Shown here piece by piece: positions 7,202 through 14,066 of a stretch of 37,465 bases of DNA; positions within the stretch are counted from its first letter, which is position 1; every line of letters begins with the position of its first letter. The DNA comes from Thermoleophilia bacterium (GTDB taxonomy: Bacteria; Actinomycetota; Thermoleophilia; BMS3ABIN01), in the NCBI GenBank assembly GCA_014859345.1, contig JACUUL010000018.1:1-37465 (forward strand), in the 5' to 3' direction. The notes below the pieces were generated by a model that had not been told where the DNA came from, did not search any database, and saw nothing but the letters and a program-made list of their open reading frames with translations. The position numbers were made by a program, and so were the translations under genes.

Positions 7202-8781
7202 TCTTTGGCCCCCAGTTCAATCGCGCTTGCCACCAGTTGATGCACTCCGCCGCAGACGCTCAGGGGAATACCGTACTTGGGCATCACTTTGGTAAACTGA
7301 GCCTTGTCGATAGCGCAGATGCAGGCCATGAAGTTCACGCCGTGGGTCTCCCTTACCTTGTGCAGCGCCTGCATTCTGGGCAGCGCCCCCTGGACGCGCA
7401 GCTCCAACAGGTCATCGGTTAGCAGACCGCCGCCCCCTCCGCAGCAGAAGGTTTTTTCCATGATCGTATCTTGATCCATGTCGACATAACGATTGCAACT
7501 GGCCTTGATAAGTTCCCGCGGGATGGTGAACTGACCACCACGCTGATCGCCCATGCGGGCGCCGCGGGCCACGTTGCAGGAGTCGTGCATGGTGACTACC
7601 CGATCGTCGTTGGCGGACTTGTCGAACTTGATGGCGCCGCGGTTGTAGAGGTCGAGGGTGAACTCGCAGATGTGCTGCGGCCGCGGATAATTGGGATCGA
7701 GCGAGCCAAAGGGGCCGATGATCGTATTCCAGAAGGAATAGGCGATCCTCCAGGCGTGACCGCATTCTCCGACCACCAGCCGTTTGGGTCTGAGTTCCTC
7801 TATCGCTTTCTGCACCCGCGAGGCGACTTTCTGCATCTGGCCGTAGTTGCCGATGAAAATGCCGAAGTTACCGGCCTCCGACGCCGTGGAACTGAAGGTC
7901 CAGTTTATGCCGGCCTGATGCATTACCTTCGCGTATCCGAGCAGCGACTCGACATGCGGCGAGGCGAAGAAGTCGGCCGAGGGGGTCACCATCAGGACAT
8001 CAGCGCCCTCAACATCCAGGGGCAGGCGGATCTTCTGGCCGGTTTCCTCTTCCAGGTCCTCCTCCGTAGATTCCAGCGTGGCGGCGAGCGCCTTGGGGTT
8101 CATGCCCAGATTGTTGCCCACTTCGTGGACCTTGACGATGATGTCATTGGTGTACTTCTGGCCCACGCCGATATGGTCCATGATTTCGCGGGCCGCCATG
8201 GAGATTTCTGCCGTGTCGATGCCGTAAGGGCAGAATACGGAGCAGCGGCGGCACTGCGAACACTGGTGGAAGTAGCTGTACCACTCGCCGAGCAGATCGA
8301 GGTCGAACCTCTCAGCGCCCGCCAGCTTGCCCAGTATCTTGCCTTCGGTGGTGAAATATTTGCGGTAGACCTTGCGGAAGAGCTCGGCCCTGGCGACCGG
8401 CATGTTGTTGCCATCCTGCGTACCGATGAAATAATGGCACTTGTCGGTGCAGGAGCCGCACTTCACGCAGATATCCATGTAGACCTGCAGCGCCTTGTAC
8501 TTCTTCAGCAGGTCTCCCATCTTTGCGATGGCGGCGTCGTGCCAGTCGCTGCGCAGCTCGCTGGGGAAGCCCAGCTTCTCCATCGATTTCGGCTTGCAGA
8601 GATAGGGTTTGTGATCGGCGACGTCCCGCTGCACCTTGGGCGTTTCGATCTGGCCCGTGAGCTCCTCCGCGTTTATCTCATTGGGTTTCTTTCGCGGCGC
8701 CCTCGGCTCGCCGACCTTTTCCAGATCGGTCAAAACTTTTTCTTCTTCTGTCTCGGTGGCTGTTGCCTCGGTATTTGCCAT
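7198..8781 (-). CDS. dsrK: DsrK, HdrD-like catalytic subunit of DsrMKJOP
   Basis: A 527-residue cytoplasmic Fe-S protein related to heterodisulfide reductase HdrD. Two ferredoxin clusters are formed by Cys105/108/111/115 and Cys174/177/180/184. The C-terminal cysteine-rich (CCG) part shows ECGH (Cys340), HDSCN (Cys402), CCGGGGG (Cys446-447) and CICAIDK (Cys487, 489), the site expected to reduce the DsrC trisulfide or disulfide. The first 50 residues are a charged, probably disordered extension. AGGAA lies 7 nt before the ATG. It is preceded by a 282-nt gap after dsrC that holds strong hairpins, and it overlaps dsrJ by 4 nt (ATGA). Confidence 0.95.
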   Translation of the reverse strand: MANTEATATETEEEKVLTDLEKVGEPRAPRKKPNEINAEELTGQIETPKVQRDVADHKPYLCKPKSMEKLGFPSELRSDWHDAAIAKMGDLLKKYKALQVYMDICVKCGSCTDKCHYFIGTQDGNNMPVARAELFRKVYRKYFTTEGKILGKLAGAERFDLDLLGEWYSYFHQCSQCRRCSVFCPYGIDTAEISMAAREIMDHIGVGQKYTNDIIVKVHEVGNNLGMNPKALAATLESTEEDLEEETGQKIRLPLDVEGADVLMVTPSADFFASPHVESLLGYAKVMHQAGINWTFSSTASEAGNFGIFIGNYGQMQKVASRVQKAIEELRPKRLVVGECGHAWRIAYSFWNTIIGPFGSLDPNYPRPQHICEFTLDLYNRGAIKFDKSANDDRVVTMHDSCNVARGARMGDQRGGQFTIPRELIKASCNRYVDMDQDTIMEKTFCCGGGGGLLTDDLLELRVQGALPRMQALHKVRETHGVNFMACICAIDKAQFTKVMPKYGIPLSVCGGVHQLVASAIELGAKE

Positions 8782-8910
8782 CTAATGCTTTCCTTTCGGA
8801 GACAGAAGACTCCTGGTGGCCTTCTGCTTTCTTCCGGAGGGATCAGACTCGTTCGCGACACGATCATCCGTCCTCCGGCCAACAAAAACCGGATTTTTCT
8901 ACTCCCGCAT

Positions 8911-8934
8911 AAAAAAGGGATTTGCCCACCCTTT
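8911..8934 (-). terminator. Weak terminator-like hairpin between dsrC and dsrK
   Basis: Read on the minus strand, AAAGGG and CCCTTT (6 bp, three of them G-C) enclose a 9-nt loop and run directly into six T residues. The form is that of a weak intrinsic terminator or attenuator. It lies about 57 nt downstream of the 15-bp hairpin and 130 nt before dsrK, so it could lower transcription of the downstream dsrKJOPABDL genes relative to dsrMC. Confidence 0.4.
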
Positions 8935-8990
8935 CGAATTGCCTTCCTGCTCGAGGAAGAACGTCAACCACTTCTTCCTGTTGTGATTTC

Positions 8991-9028
8991 CTGGATGCCG
9001 GCCGGCGGTAAGTCCGGCCGGCATCCAG
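8991..9028. repeat. Perfect 15-bp hairpin downstream of dsrC
   Basis: CTGGATGCCGGCCGG (8991-9005) and CCGGCCGGCATCCAG (9014-9028) are exact inverted copies with an 8-nt loop (CGGTAAGT). It is one of the strongest hairpins in the window. It begins 35 nt after the dsrC stop codon. No T-run follows on the minus strand, so an mRNA 3'-stabilising or processing role for dsrC is more likely than termination. Confidence 0.75.
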
Positions 9029-9063
9029 GCGGCATTACACCCTAAACGAAGCCTGATGCCTGA

Positions 9064-9396
9064 TTAAACGCAACCGGTCGGCTTCGGGAGCCCGGCGATC
9101 TTGCAGGCCTGGAGGGCAGGCCCGGCGGGATACAGGTCGTACAGGTATGCGCTGTTGCCCTTCTCGGGACCGAACATCTTCTTCATCTCTTTGATGAGGA
9201 TCTTGATGGCCGGAGCGATATTGTACTCCTGATAGTAGTCCCGCAGAAAGTTGACGACCTCCCAGTGGGCCTCGGTCATATCGACGCCCTCCATCTCGGC
9301 GATATAACTGGCCACATCCTGGCTCCAGTCATCAAGGTTGACGAGATAACCATCGTCGTCCGTCTCGTAAGTCTTTCCGGCAAATTCAAAGCTCAT
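9064..9396 (-). CDS. dsrC: DsrC, sulfur-carrier substrate protein of DsrAB
   Basis: A 110-residue DsrC/TusE-family protein with both functional cysteines on the flexible C-terminal arm: Cys98 (CysB, in LQACK) and the penultimate Cys109 (CysA, in TGCV). The 11-residue spacing is that of true DsrC, not the single-cysteine TusE type. DsrAB loads sulfur between the two cysteines as a trisulfide, and DsrMKJOP reduces it. An AGGAGG site lies 10 nt before the ATG. Its position between dsrM and dsrK is unusual, because dsrC is most often unlinked or follows dsrEFH. It is flanked by gaps with hairpins on both sides, which could allow its own expression level. Confidence 0.97.
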   Translation of the reverse strand: MSFEFAGKTYETDDDGYLVNLDDWSQDVASYIAEMEGVDMTEAHWEVVNFLRDYYQEYNIAPAIKILIKEMKKMFGPEKGNSAYLYDLYPAGPALQACKIAGLPKPTGCV

Positions 9397-9436
9397 TTCT
9401 CTAATTCCTCCTGACTCATTGTCTTTTACTTTTTTC

Positions 9437-9452
9437 AGCTCACGAGTGAGCT
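9437..9452. repeat. Inverted repeat in the dsrM-dsrC gap
   Basis: AGCTCAC (9437-9443) and GTGAGCT (9446-9452) are exact inverted copies around 2 nt, giving a 6-bp stem with a 4-nt loop in RNA. It sits in the 84-nt dsrM-dsrC gap, upstream of the dsrC ribosome site. On the minus strand it is followed by an A-rich run, so it is not a terminator. Confidence 0.45.
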
Positions 9453-9480
9453 AAAGCCTGACTGATGAATCCCTCGTTCA

Positions 9481-10242
9481 TCAAATCGTCTCGGGTGCTT
9501 CTTCCACCACCTCCACCTGTGCCGGCGTTTCCGCAGCCCACGGGGTCACCAGCCTTTTCTCCCGTGGATTGTCAACCTGGTTCCTGGTAGGGCTGAAGAA
9601 CAGGCCTGCCGCGTGCATCAGTTTGCTGAACGGGAAATACACAAGCAACAGGAGCACCAGGCTGAAATGTATGATAAATATTGGCTCGGCAGGAAAAGCC
9701 TGCGGGCTGAAGGATACAATTCCCATGACGAAAGTCTTCACTTGCACGAGGTCCACCCGCAGAAAATGCTTGGCGATCACGCCGGTAACGGCGATGCCGA
9801 CAAGCAGAAGCAGCAGGAAATAGTCGCTCATCACCGATATGTACGCGTGCCGGTCTACCACGAACCTGAGCATCAGGAGAAACAGCAGGCCGATTGCCAT
9901 GATCGGGCCGGCGTACATCTCATAAGTAGTGAAAACGCTTAGTCCCGGAACTGCTGCGATGCCTGCGAAGAAAAATCTGAAGTGTTTGATAACCGCGAGG
10001 AGAAGACCGATGTGGAACAGGTAAGCCGCCAGCCAGAGAACCCTGTTGCTCTTGAAGAGGCTCTTGAACACCGCGACCTCGGAGAGCATCCGTCCCGGCA
10101 CGCCGGTCTCAGTGACCGGCGCCGGAGTCTGAGGAATCTTGAGAGGCGCCGGCGTAGTCGCGTACTTCCACACCTTGGCTACGAGGCCAACAATGAAAAC
10201 GGTTGCCGCAAGATAAGCAAGTATCACAAATAGCACAGTCAA
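9481..10242 (-). CDS. dsrM: DsrM, NarI-like diheme cytochrome b subunit of DsrMKJOP
   Basis: A 253-residue membrane protein with five to six predicted helices (starting at about 4, 68, 110, 140 and 188). It is a short NarI-type cytochrome b that oxidises menaquinol and feeds DsrK. Candidate heme ligands are His77, His87, His192 and His210. The segment PFSKLMH...FFSPTRN and the NPREKR..TPW tail are characteristic of DsrM. The start is TTG with GAGGTG about 7 nt upstream. It is the first gene after the 418-nt regulatory gap and so probably heads the dsr operon. A Pro/Glu-rich cytoplasmic tail ends the protein. Confidence 0.93.
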   Translation of the reverse strand: MTVLFVILAYLAATVFIVGLVAKVWKYATTPAPLKIPQTPAPVTETGVPGRMLSEVAVFKSLFKSNRVLWLAAYLFHIGLLLAVIKHFRFFFAGIAAVPGLSVFTTYEMYAGPIMAIGLLFLLMLRFVVDRHAYISVMSDYFLLLLLVGIAVTGVIAKHFLRVDLVQVKTFVMGIVSFSPQAFPAEPIFIIHFSLVLLLLVYFPFSKLMHAAGLFFSPTRNQVDNPREKRLVTPWAAETPAQVEVVEEAPETI

Positions 10243-10471
10243 AACCCGACACCTCTTCCTTTATGAATGGAGTGCCCGCTTTGTTTACAAAGATGGCTCT
10301 TTGCAGTGGTTACCAGCCGTACCCCCGTTTGATCCCTCCCCCCGCCATTCTTGGCTTGGTCCCTCCCGGCCTTCGCGAAAACATGGGAACGATATCATCG
10401 AGGCTGGAACGTGTCAAACAGGCCGGTGCATCTTCGCCCCAACACCTCTTTCCTCAGTAACAATACCTTAG

Positions 10472-10487
10472 AGGGTATATTAGGGTA
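10472..10487. promoter_or_regulatory. Direct repeat at the predicted dsr transcription start (candidate operator)
   Basis: AGGGTA occurs at 10472-10477 and again at 10482-10487, exactly one helical turn apart. On the minus strand this reads TACCCT-N4-TACCCT. It covers roughly +5 to +20 relative to the start predicted from the adjacent promoter, a position typical for a repressor site. The regulator is unknown, and no regulator gene is in the window. Confidence 0.4.
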
Positions 10488-10498
10488 GGATAACAGGA

Positions 10499-10527
10499 AA
10501 TTTACACCCGACGGCAGCTCTTGTCAA
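10499..10527 (-). promoter_or_regulatory. Sigma70-type promoter for dsrMCKJOPABDL
   Basis: On the minus strand a perfect TTGACA (10522-10527) is separated by 17 nt from TAAATT (10499-10504, 4 of 6 matches). An A-tract-rich stretch directly upstream resembles an UP element. The predicted start near 10492 gives a leader of about 250 nt before the dsrM TTG. This 418-nt stretch (10243-10660) contains no credible gene. Besides the promoter it holds the AGGGTA direct repeat and the ATTTCAT inverted repeat. Confidence 0.7.
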
Positions 10528-10550
10528 TAGTTTTTTTCATTTTTTTATGG

Positions 10551-10572
10551 ATTTCATAAGAAACCATGAAAT
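10551..10572. promoter_or_regulatory. Inverted repeat upstream of the dsr promoter
   Basis: ATTTCAT (10551-10557) and ATGAAAT (10566-10572) are exact inverted copies around 8 nt, centred about 70 nt upstream of the predicted start. This size and distance suit a dimeric activator of the CRP/FNR kind. The half-site does not match the textbook FNR or CRP consensus, so the regulator is not named. Confidence 0.4.
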
Positions 10573-10660
10573 GGCTGGTATTCGCCGGATTTATTTCTTA
10601 TGGACATGTGAAAGAAAGCACAAGTTGTAAATTCCTCCCGGAATGTCAATCGGAGCCGTT

Positions 10661-12043
10661 TTACGCGATAGCCGCGGCTATCTTCTTGACAAACTCGACG
10701 AAACCTTCGGCCCAGCCGGGCGAACCCAGGCTGTGCAGATGGGTGTACGAGGCCATCACGTTCCTGTGGACGATGCCGTCATGCTCTCCGTCGACGCCGC
10801 TGCCCCGGGTCACCCTGTAGGCGAACTGAACGTCTTCAAGGTTCACGATCTCTGAATAGTGGAACTCGTGTCCCCTGATTTTCAGCCCCGGCTCGAACCA
10901 GCCGCCGGCGCCGGTGGCCTCGAGCTCCATATAGCCATGGCCGCGGGGTTTCTCGTGCATGACGATGTCACAGGGAAGGGCGCCCACCATCTCATGGGCT
11001 CTGCCATTCCAGGACATGGCCCGTGACAGGTACATGAGCCCGCCGCATTCGGCGTAGACAGGCATGCCGCCCTCGACGGCCCGGCGGATCTCCCGCCGCA
11101 ACCGGGCGTTGGCCTCGAGCTCCTCCATGAAGACCTCCGGAAAGCCGCCTCCGATATAGAGGCCGTCCACCGCCGGCAGGCTCTCACCGGTCAGGGGACT
11201 GAAAGGAACAAGCCGGGCGCCCGCGGCGCGGAGGGCCTCGAGGTTCTCCGGATAGTAAAAGGTGAAGGCGCGGTCCCTGGCGACGCCGATCCTGACAGCG
11301 GGGGCGGGAATGGCGGGGCCGGGGATATCCAGCTCCGGCAGCGGCGGCGCGGCGCCGGCGATGTCCCTGATCCGTCCAAGGTTGACCGATTCGGCGACAA
11401 TGGTGGTGATCGAGTCGATGACCGCCTCGGCCCCCAGCTCCTCAGCCGCCGGCTTCAGGCCCAGGTGCCGCTGGATTATGCCGATCTCGGGACGGCGCCG
11501 GATGGCTCCCACGACCTCCAGATCGGTGTAACGGTCTATGGCCGCCGTAAGTTTGGCCTCGTGGCGCGGACCGGAAACCTTGTTGAGGATGACTCCGGCG
11601 ATGGCGATGTCCGGCTCGAACCGCTGAAAACCGAGCAGCAGGGGCGCGATGCTGCGGGTCAGGTTCCGGGTGCTGACGATGAGGATGATGGGGGCCCGAA
11701 GAAAGCGGGCCATGTCCGAGGTGCTGCCCTTTCCCCCCAGGTCGGTGCTGTCGTAGAGCCCCATGTTGCCCTCTATCAGGCTTAAATCCGCGCCCGCGGC
11801 GGCGCGCTGAAAAGATTCCATGATGCGCTCCTGGCCCATCATGAACAGATCAAGATTATGGCAATCGCGGCCCGTGGCGGCGGCCAGCCACATGGGATCG
11901 ATGAAGTCAGGCCCTTTCTTGAATGGCTGCACGGCGAGCCCGGCCCCGGTCAGGGCGGCTCCCAGTCCGATGCTAAGGGTCGTCTTTCCCGAGCTGCGAT
12001 GCGGGGCCGAAACGACTATTCTGGGAAGTTGCAGATTTTTCAT
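10661..12043 (-). CDS. dsrN: DsrN, siroheme amidase (CobB/cobyrinate a,c-diamide synthase family)
   Basis: A 460-residue protein with the two-domain CobB architecture. The N-terminal P-loop ATPase domain has APHRSSGKTT (13-22). The C-terminal class I glutamine amidotransferase-like domain carries the nucleophile in YAECGG (Cys333), with GHEFHYS (391-397) and a late THLHS histidine. CobB amidates cobyrinate, while DsrN is proposed to amidate siroheme to the siroheme amide of DsrAB. No other cobalamin gene is present and a dsr operon follows immediately, so DsrN is the better call. The family cannot be split by motif alone, and a true CobB remains possible. The Shine-Dalgarno is weak. Its stop lies 418 nt before dsrM, beyond a separate promoter. 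Confidence 0.82.
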   Translation of the reverse strand: MKNLQLPRIVVSAPHRSSGKTTLSIGLGAALTGAGLAVQPFKKGPDFIDPMWLAAATGRDCHNLDLFMMGQERIMESFQRAAAGADLSLIEGNMGLYDSTDLGGKGSTSDMARFLRAPIILIVSTRNLTRSIAPLLLGFQRFEPDIAIAGVILNKVSGPRHEAKLTAAIDRYTDLEVVGAIRRRPEIGIIQRHLGLKPAAEELGAEAVIDSITTIVAESVNLGRIRDIAGAAPPLPELDIPGPAIPAPAVRIGVARDRAFTFYYPENLEALRAAGARLVPFSPLTGESLPAVDGLYIGGGFPEVFMEELEANARLRREIRRAVEGGMPVYAECGGLMYLSRAMSWNGRAHEMVGALPCDIVMHEKPRGHGYMELEATGAGGWFEPGLKIRGHEFHYSEIVNLEDVQFAYRVTRGSGVDGEHDGIVHRNVMASYTHLHSLGSPGWAEGFVEFVKKIAAAIA

Positions 12044-12107
12044 GGCAGTTTACCCATAACGGATATTTTCGAAGAAAGATTGCCCGTCCTGGAGCCAGCC
12101 GGGAAAT

Positions 12108-12116
12108 ATCATAACA
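12108..12116 (-). promoter_or_regulatory. Candidate extended -10 promoter for dsrN
   Basis: On the minus strand TGTTATGAT fits the extended -10 pattern TGnTATnnT. A start near 12101 would give a leader of about 58 nt to the dsrN ATG. No good -35 box is visible. Confidence 0.4.
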
Positions 12117-12153
12117 GGCGGATCCGGAGCCGCCGGCGCCAGGGCACAAAGCG

Positions 12154-12175
12154 GCATGCATACATTGTTGCATGC
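12154..12175. promoter_or_regulatory. Palindrome upstream of dsrN (candidate operator)
   Basis: GCATGCA (12154-12160) and TGCATGC (12169-12175) are exact inverted copies around 8 nt. The site is centred about 63 nt upstream of the predicted dsrN start, in the 160-nt rluD-dsrN gap. Spacing and size suit a dimeric regulator. It could alternatively fold as a hairpin after rluD, but no T-run follows. Confidence 0.4.
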
Positions 12176-12203
12176 GCCAGGTCCCGGGGCCAAGAAGGGG
12201 GCC

Positions 12204-13181
12204 TCAGCCGCCGGTTGCTTTTACTGTTTCCGAATCCCGGGAAAGCGACTCCAGCGCGGCCTTCAGGTCCTCCGGAAGCGGCGACTCGATTTCCAGCTCC
12301 TCGCCGGTCACCGGGTGCCTGAACTTCAGCCGGGCCGAGTGCAGAAACTGGCGCCCGATGCCAAGCACGTCCCGCTTGCGGCCGTAAGTGCGATCCCCGG
12401 CCAGCGGGTGGCCTATGGCCGCCAGGTGCACGCGGATCTGGTGGGTGCGGCCGGTCTCGAGCTTTATTTCGAGCAGGGAGAAGTCCTCCGGAGCCTTCCC
12501 GGCCGCGGCGGCAGAGCCCGGCCCGGGCCAGCTCCTCAGCACCCGGAAGTGGGTGACCGCCTCGCGGCCGCGGCGGCCGTCCACAGCCATCTTCTGGCGC
12601 CGGGATGCGTCTCGGGCCAGCGGAGCCTCCACCGTGCCCTCCCTGGTCTCGAAGCGCCCATGCGCCAGAGCCAGATATGTCCTCTCGATGGCGCGGCGTT
12701 TGAGCATGCCGGTCAGCCTGCGGTGCGTCTCCTCGTCCCTGGCCACGATGAGCAGGCCGGAAGTGTCCTTGTCCAGGCGGTGCACGATGCCCGGCCGGTG
12801 AGGGCTTTCACCCCCCCTGATCTGATGTGCCAGCAGGCCGTGAACCAGCGTGCCACGAGGATGGCCTTTGGCCGGGTGGGTCACCAGTCCCGCCGGCTTG
12901 TCGACCACCAGCAGGTACTCGTCCTCAAAAGGGGTCCGGAGATTCATTTCCTCGGGCTCGAGAACGGGAGCTTCGGCCCGGGGCAACGGCGAGACGATCG
13001 CCTCTCCCTCCCTGACGCGGTAATTCTTGGAGCGGGGCCGGCCGTCGACCAGCACCGGGCCGGCCTCGATCAGCTTCTGGGCCTCGGCCCGCGAGCCGAT
13101 GCCCGGGGCCGCGGCCAGTACCTTGTCCAGCCGCTGGCCGGCGTCGGCGCCAGTGACTATGATGCGCAGTTGGTTTTGCAT
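12204..13181 (-). CDS. rluD: RluA-family 23S rRNA pseudouridine synthase (RluD-like)
   Basis: A 325-residue enzyme with an N-terminal S4 RNA-binding domain (about 15-65) and the RluA catalytic domain. The catalytic aspartate is in HRLDKDTSG (Asp137). ETGRTHQIRVH and the RQFLHSARL segment are further family motifs. It isomerises uridines in 23S rRNA. The exact target position cannot be told from sequence. It follows lspA by 13 nt, the usual lspA-rluD pair of Gram-positive genomes, and ends that gene string before dsrN. Confidence 0.93.
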   Translation of the reverse strand: MQNQLRIIVTGADAGQRLDKVLAAAPGIGSRAEAQKLIEAGPVLVDGRPRSKNYRVREGEAIVSPLPRAEAPVLEPEEMNLRTPFEDEYLLVVDKPAGLVTHPAKGHPRGTLVHGLLAHQIRGGESPHRPGIVHRLDKDTSGLLIVARDEETHRRLTGMLKRRAIERTYLALAHGRFETREGTVEAPLARDASRRQKMAVDGRRGREAVTHFRVLRSWPGPGSAAAAGKAPEDFSLLEIKLETGRTHQIRVHLAAIGHPLAGDRTYGRKRDVLGIGRQFLHSARLKFRHPVTGEELEIESPLPEDLKAALESLSRDSETVKATGG

Positions 13182-13194
13182 TGGCCCAGTCAGC

Positions 13195-13665
13195 TTAAGC
13201 CTGCGGCGATTCCCCGGTCTTCGAGGGCCTCAGCACCAGCGCCAGGATAAGCAGGATCACGCCCGTGACTATGAAGATGTCGGCAAGATTGAAGGCGGGC
13301 CAGTAGGAGAAATCGATGAAATCGGTGACGCTTTTCCTGGTGAAGCGATCGATGAGATTGCCGGAGCTGCCGGCCACAAGCAGTATGAGCGGCCAGAACA
13401 TATGGCCGTCGTTCCTGACCATCATCGCCGCGACTATCAGGATAAACACTACCATTGTGGTGACGAAGACGATCAGGCTGCCGTAATTGCCCAGCATGCC
13501 GAAGGCGATGCCGGGGTTCTGGATGTGGTTTATGCTGAAAAAAGACAGTACCTGAACGGATTCGCCCGGGTCCAGGAAATACCGCACCAGGAACTTGGTT
13601 GCCTGGTCAGCAGCCACCAGCAACAGGATGATTAAAAACAACAGGGGTGATCTCCCGTGCAACAA
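13195..13665 (-). CDS. lspA: Lipoprotein signal peptidase (signal peptidase II)
   Basis: A 156-residue protein with four membrane helices and the five LspA motifs: Asp20 in ADQATK, NPGIAFG (50-56), SGNLIDR with catalytic Asp106, and FNLAD with catalytic Asp129. It cleaves prolipoprotein signal peptides after lipidation. The start is TTG, 3 nt after the stop of the preceding TraR/DksA-type frame. Its AGGAG ribosome site lies inside the end of that frame, so translation through the upstream gene could matter for lspA expression. Confidence 0.95.
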   Translation of the reverse strand: MLHGRSPLLFLIILLLVAADQATKFLVRYFLDPGESVQVLSFFSINHIQNPGIAFGMLGNYGSLIVFVTTMVVFILIVAAMMVRNDGHMFWPLILLVAGSSGNLIDRFTRKSVTDFIDFSYWPAFNLADIFIVTGVILLILALVLRPSKTGESPQA

Positions 13666-13668
13666 ATT

Positions 13669-14034
13669 CTATCTCTCCTCTTCCCGGCGTTTGCATTCAA
13701 CGCATTTGGAAGCCCATGGCACGGCCTGAAGGCGCGCGGCGGGGATCCGCCTGCCGCAGGCTTCGCATCTGCCATAATTACCCTACTCGGCTGCCTTGAG
13801 AGCCCGGTCCACCTTCTTCAGTATGAACCTTGCGTTCTCTTCCATTGTCAAATCCATGTCTCTTCCCGCTGCCAGCGCCGCGACATCCGCCATCCGGTCG
13901 TCACGGTTTGATTCCTCGATCAGCTCACGCTGGGCCGAATCAACATCCCTTTCGAGGCGCTCCAGGTCGCTCCTGAGCTTGTTCTGGATATCTTTCAGCC
14001 TTTCAATCTGCTTTTTCGCCGGTCCCGGGGACAT
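13669..14034 (-). pseudogene. TraR/DksA-type zinc-finger protein gene interrupted by an in-frame amber codon
   Basis: The first 83 codons encode the coiled-coil N-terminal half of a DksA/TraR-like protein, starting at ATG 14034 with AGGAGG upstream. They end at a TAG (13783-13785). In the same frame the next 37 codons encode a textbook C4 zinc finger: GNYGRCEACG, then IPAARLQAVPWASKCVECK, ending at a second TAG (13669-13671). All four cysteines and the family's YG.C..CG and RL.AVP.A..C..C pattern are intact. With one sense codon instead of the first TAG the protein would be 121 residues, the usual length. GAG to TAG would be a single base change. Synteny supports identity: the YlyA/TraR gene sits before lspA in many Gram-positives. 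Whether it is a recent nonsense mutation, readthrough or an assembly error is open. Confidence 0.85.
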
Positions 14035-14066
14035 AAAAAAATCCGCCTCCTGGTCAGATGTTTAAC

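Noticed and set aside
7471-9045. Long plus-strand open frame (524 codons) opposite dsrK and dsrC
   Set aside because: It is antisense to genes with full motif sets and has no family resemblance. Long antisense frames are expected at this GC content.
10661-12043. Cobalamin biosynthesis gene cobB as the primary call
   Set aside because: No other cobalamin gene is nearby and the dsr operon is adjacent, so DsrN is preferred. The two cannot be separated by motif alone.
13783-13785. UAG as a routinely translated (pyrrolysine-like) codon
   Set aside because: Many genes in the window end normally at TAG (dsrL, dsrB, dsrP, dsrO, dsrJ, divIVA, murF, ftsL, rsmH), with the next gene starting right after. 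General reassignment is therefore unlikely, and only local readthrough or mutation remains possible.
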